Source of the DNA: an uncultured Clostridia bacterium
Lineage (GTDB): Bacteria > Bacillota > Clostridia > TANB77 > CAG-508
DNA: 26,161 nucleotides
Reading direction: 5' to 3'
Assembly: GCA_949746285.1 (NCBI GenBank)
Contig: CATJZH010000101.1
Span: forward strand, 1-26,161
Below, one piece after another: positions 23,801 through 26,161 of this stretch (its first letter is position 1; every line of letters begins with the position of its first letter). The position numbers were made by a program, and so were the translations under genes. The notes under the pieces are model-generated. The model made no database searches. It saw only the letters and a list, made by a program, of their open reading frames with translations, and was not told where the DNA came from.

Positions 23801-26161
23801 TTTATCTGGATATGTTTCTATTATATCTCCAATATTAGCTTCTATTACTTCTGTTTTTGAACTATCTTTTGTACCATTATAATAGTATTCAAGTATATAA
23901 CCTGTTTCTACATCTTTTACATAATATACTTCAATTTTATTATTTTCAGGATTTTCGCTTATTACTGGTAAACTGCTAATATCATATAATCTATAACCTT
24001 CTTTAGCATTTTTGTCTATTCCTAATTGTAGCATTTCTCTTGTAATTTGTGTTTGGTATAAAGCCTTAAAAGTTTCAGTTTTACTATTATCAATACTTCC
24101 ATTATAATAATACTCTACTTTATATTCAAACTCAGCTTTTACATAATATACTCTAATTACATTTTCTTCAGAATTTAATCCTATTTGCAATGGTAAGTTT
24201 TCTACTATATCAAATTTATATCCTGTTATATTTTTATCTGGATATTCTGTTATTTCCTCTTGATATTCTGCCTCAAATGTTTCTGTTTTAGTATCGTCTT
24301 TTACACCATCATAATAATACTCTACTTTATATTCAAACTTATCTTTTACATAGTAAACTTTAATAATGCTTCCATTAGTTACATTGTTTGGTATTTCCTC
24401 AGGTTCGCTTGCTTCAAATCTATAGCCTTCATATTTATTGTCTGTATTTATTTTAGATTTGTTAACTTCTATGTCATCTGATTCTAATACTTGTACTGTT
24501 TTTGTTTCTGTTTGAGTATCTGCTTCTACTTTTTTACCATCTTTATAATATTCTACTGTATAACTCAAAGTTTTAGTTTGAGTACTATCTTTAATGTAAT
24601 ACACTTTTATTATGTTGTTCTCTGGTATCTCACTTATTTGTAATGGTAGATTTTCAACTCTATCAAATTTATATCCTGTTATGCTTTTATCCACATATTC
24701 TGTTATTTCATTATGATATAGTCCTTGTTTTGTTTCTGTCTTGCTTTCATCTATTTCATTGTCATAATAGTATTTTATTTTATATTCAAAATTATTTTTT
24801 ACATAATATACTTTTATTATATTATTTTCTGCTACAGTACTTACTATTAATGGTAAGTTTTCAACTATATCTAACTTATATCCTGTTATATTTTTATCTG
24901 GATACTCTGTTATTTTTTCTTGATATTCTGCTGTTTCTATTTGTGTTTTAGTATCATCTATTATACCATCATAATAATACTCTACTTTGTAACTAATTCT
25001 TTGTTTTGAATAATAAATTTTTATAGTGTTATTTTTAATATCTGCACTTACGATTAAAGGTAAATTTTCTACCTTATCAAATTCATATCCGCTTATTGTG
25101 TTTTTTAAAATTTTATTTTTTAATGTATCTCTTGTTATTACACTACCTGCACTAACTTCTATCATTTCTGTTTTTGTTTTATCTACTTTGTTATCATAAT
25201 AATACTCTAGCTTATAACCTTCTAATATACTTTTTACATAACATACTTTAATAACATTATCTTCTATATTTGAAGTTACTACTAATGGTAAATTTTCTAC
25301 AACAAGTAATTCATATCCTTCAATGTTTTTATCATTATATGTTGTTATTTCTGTTCCAACACTTGCCTCAATTACTTCTGTTTTTGAAACATCTATAATT
25401 CCATTATAATAGTATTCTACTTTGTATCCAGATGTTATTTCTCTTAAATAATAAACTTTTATTTTATTATTATCTGCTATTTCACTTATTAGTAATGGTA
25501 AATTATCTATACCAATTAGCATATAACTATCTTCTATATTATTTTCAATTTTATCAGATATCATCTCTTGTGTAATTATATCTTGGTATTTAGCTTCACA
25601 TACTTGTGTTTTATCACTATCTAATACATTGTTATAATAATATTCTATTGTATATTCAAAACTAGCTTTACTATAATAAATTTTTATTTTATTATTCTGA
25701 ATATTTTCTTCTATTACTTTTGGTAATGTTTCTGCTCTGTCAAATTCATATCCTTTAATTAGATTATTATCTATCTTTTTATTTAAATCTTCTAAAGTTA
25801 CTGTATCATTTATTTGAGCTTCTATTATTTCTGTTTTTGTATTATCTATAATGTCATCATAATAATATTCTAGTATATAACCTTCTGTTATATTTTTTAC
25901 ATAATAGATTTTTATTATATTACTATCTATGTCACCACTTAATATGATAGGTAAATTTGTTGTAGAGAATTTATAACCATCTATGTTATTTGCTACAATC
26001 TTACTTTGTACCATTTCCTCTGTTATTGTATTTCCAATTTCTGCTACTACTGCTTCTGTTAAGCTTGGATTTATCTCATTATCATAGTAGTACTCTATTT
26101 TGTATCCTGTTACTTTTGTTGGATTTTCTGGGTCTTCTCCTTCTCCTAATTTTACATAGAA
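20840..26161 (-). CDS. Giant repeat surface protein with VPYTG sorting signal (N-terminus outside window)
   Basis: The frame is open to the right edge, so at least 1773 residues are visible and the true start lies outside; the internal ATG at 26014 has no special support. From the N-terminal side come about 14 tyrosine-rich repeats of 66-76 residues (pattern YKVEYYYDG..D.SKTE..EA, then ITEYPDKNI.GYKFD..ENLPL.IS, then NIIKVYYVK), covering 26161 to about 23070. Nine MucBP repeats follow (about 23070-21195). Then come an N/S/D-rich linker of about 80 residues, VPYTGD (20942-20956), a membrane helix and the basic tail KKRNKKFIK. It is probably wall-anchored by a sortase encoded elsewhere, as an extended stalk-like adhesin. 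One repeat (about 24580-24350) is the YYKDGKKVEADTQTETKTVQ variant shared with the neighbouring protein, which shows exchange or common origin. Confidence 0.93.
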   Translation of the reverse strand, partial: FYVKLGEGEDPENPTKVTGYKIEYYYDNEINPSLTEAVVAEIGNTITEEMVQSKIVANNIDGYKFSTTNLPIILSGDIDSNIIKIYYVKNITEGYILEYYYDDIIDNTKTEIIEAQINDTVTLEDLNKKIDNNLIKGYEFDRAETLPKVIEENIQNNKIKIYYSKASFEYTIEYYYNNVLDSDKTQVCEAKYQDIITQEMISDKIENNIEDSYMLIGIDNLPLLISEIADNNKIKVYYLREITSGYKVEYYYNGIIDVSKTEVIEASVGTEITTYNDKNIEGYELLVVENLPLVVTSNIEDNVIKVCYVKSILEGYKLEYYYDNKVDKTKTEMIEVSAGSVITRDTLKNKILKNTISGYEFDKVENLPLIVSADIKNNTIKIYYSKQRISYKVEYYYDGIIDDTKTQIETAEYQEKITEYPDKNITGYKLDIVENLPLIVSTVAENNIIKVYYVKNNFEYKIKYYYDNEIDESKTETKQGLYHNEITEYVDKSITGYKFDRVENLPLQISEIPENNIIKVYYIKDSTQTKTLSYTVEYYKDGKKVEADTQTETKTVQVLESDDIEVNKSKINTDNKYEGYRFEASEPEEIPNNVTNGSIIKVYYVKDKFEYKVEYYYDGVKDDTKTETFEAEYQEEITEYPDKNITGYKFDIVENLPLQIGLNSEENVIRVYYVKAEFEYKVEYYYNGSIDNSKTETFKALYQTQITREMLQLGIDKNAKEGYRLYDISSLPVISENPENNKIEVYYVKDVETGYILEYYYNGTKDSSKTEVIEANIGDIIETYPDKNIEGYKLLTVMNLPLTISENLENNIIKVCYIKDVFGYTVEYYYNSEIDDSKTERIEASVGDIITQENLNKKIEQNVITGYGYENTENLPLTVSEDIENNTIKVNYELLDYYYEIQYYYDGIIDHNNTIIALAKYGDIITDYPDKNRTGYALDTVYGSPLKVTENQTTNIIKVYYERQEFEYRVEYYFDELLDESLTVTAKELYGEEIREVPDKGKEGYKIERTENLPLIISENKENNIVRVYYSEHVSDIVVRYVDRTTGKDIEEPVKQTARVGTKFDISNLKKSFDGYLLTKEPEVTSGVFTDETQTFTYYYSIKSSVIVKYLELDSDTPLTYISEDGEEKTYEYVIEGYAGALYKAEEKQIPEYTLAKTTENTTGTMEGHTITVIFYYAKNTYIKVEHIDETNDKILKEDTIQGKAGDIVETSPQEFEGYKLSAEPENRNVTMKKDEVVIVKYYYVEISGGVLEKHIDNISGEILYSEHHEGEAGKQYKIDSREFEGYDVLEDKLPENSEGTMGKDIITVTYYYVRKAKVVVQYIDKLTNINLEELEIEGHENDAYNTESKAFDDYELVSEPDNKSGKMTADTIYVKYYYSQKSAGVTEKHIDVKTNEILEEKHHEGYVGDNYKIEPKEFEGYDVVQDQLPKNAEGTMTLEKIEVNYYYIKKSKVVVEYIDKTKDTVIEKQEIEGHEGESYKTEAKEFENYVLIEKPDNTEGTMLRDEVITVKYYYKNVAGKVIEQHIDVKTGKLLEPEKIHNGSEGDSYKISSKQFEGYDLVKEHLPENAEGTMTAEEIIVKYYYIRKTVVKVKYLDIDTKEKLEEDTIINGHEEQKYKTEAKEFKGYKLVQDKLPENGEGYMTAETIIVTYYYKLEEVEDDKPNKPDDSDKPTNNGSSSNDNNQNNDSGNNSSQNDNMNKTSYNGNNSNISNNNSANTNNNKSDNAVEQNKQYNVPYTGDTTPAIAIFIIVLIIIANITQLVSKKRNKKFIK
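21195..23070 (-). repeat. Nine tandem MucBP repeats
   Basis: Units of about 65-78 residues. The last six alternate strictly between an EKHID/EQHID type (FEGYDVV...LP.NAEGTMT) and a VVVEYID/VKYLD type (GHEGESYKTEAKEF). The second unit is longer, with an insertion around YISEDGEEKTYEYVIEGYAG. Confidence 0.8.
23070..26161 (-). repeat. At least 14 tandem VEYYYDG...KVYYVK repeats
   Basis: Protein repeats of 66-76 residues (about 200-230 bp). Copies differ mainly in the middle, either a short ITEYPDKNI.GY form or a longer ITQENLNKKIEQNVI.GY form. Near-identical DNA stretches recur (for example about 24230-24280 and 24880-24930), a substrate for recombination and copy-number change. The array continues past the window edge. 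Confidence 0.85.

Noticed and set aside
20805..24951. Plus-strand open frames opposite the giant repeat protein
   Set aside because: Same reason: mirror images of the repeat codons, with no start signals and no recognisable domains.
23070..26161. Regularly spaced repeats that might suggest a CRISPR array
   Set aside because: The period is about 200-230 bp, in frame with one continuous ORF, and the repeats diverge at synonymous positions. They are protein repeats.

Overview
The window comes from a very AT-rich Gram-positive bacterium, most likely an uncultured gut Clostridia member. The gene orders (DUF4321-radC-mre, gdpP-rplI-dnaB, tilS-ftsH), the two CotF-type spore coat genes and the sortase-anchored proteins with LPxTG-like signals all point that way. 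Strong consensus sigma-A promoters and AGGAGG-type ribosome binding sites occur throughout. The lineage is an inference from gene content only.

Layout. Positions 1-235 hold the 3' end of a small plus-strand gene. From 5374 down to 232 (minus strand) runs a cell-shape operon: a DUF4321 membrane protein gene (reading frame interrupted), radC, mreC, mreD, mrdA (PBP2) and minC. It ends in a terminator, and neither mreB nor minD/minE is present. A mecA-like adaptor gene diverges from it (5561-6145). It is followed by an M23 peptidase, two small spore coat genes, an acyltransferase-3 membrane protein, tRNA-Lys(CUU), ftsH and tilS, all on the minus strand. Between tilS and dnaB lies a 308-bp foldback element with perfect 38-bp terminal inverted repeats. 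Then come dnaB, rplI and gdpP, read from one consensus promoter at 16719-16747.

The right 9.3 kb encodes two large sortase-anchored surface proteins on the minus strand. The first (16824-20532) combines an unrecognised aromatic/cysteine-rich N-terminal domain, a DUF11-like domain, an InlB-type repeat, six MucBP repeats and an LPNTG signal, but its frame is interrupted near its N-terminus. The second (20840 to beyond the right edge) has at least 14 tyrosine-rich repeats, nine MucBP repeats and a VPYTG signal. They probably act as stalk-like adhesins.

The most interesting observation is that the two interrupted genes (DUF4321 and the first adhesin) break at the same kind of place: an in-frame CGG codon followed by A. 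At both sites, skipping one base (or reading CGGA as four bases) restores a long continuous frame. By eye I found no other in-frame CGG codon in the window. The same 5-mer CGGAT occurs at least seven times in other frames without breaking a gene. This could be recoding at an unassigned or starved CGG codon, or two independent lesions.
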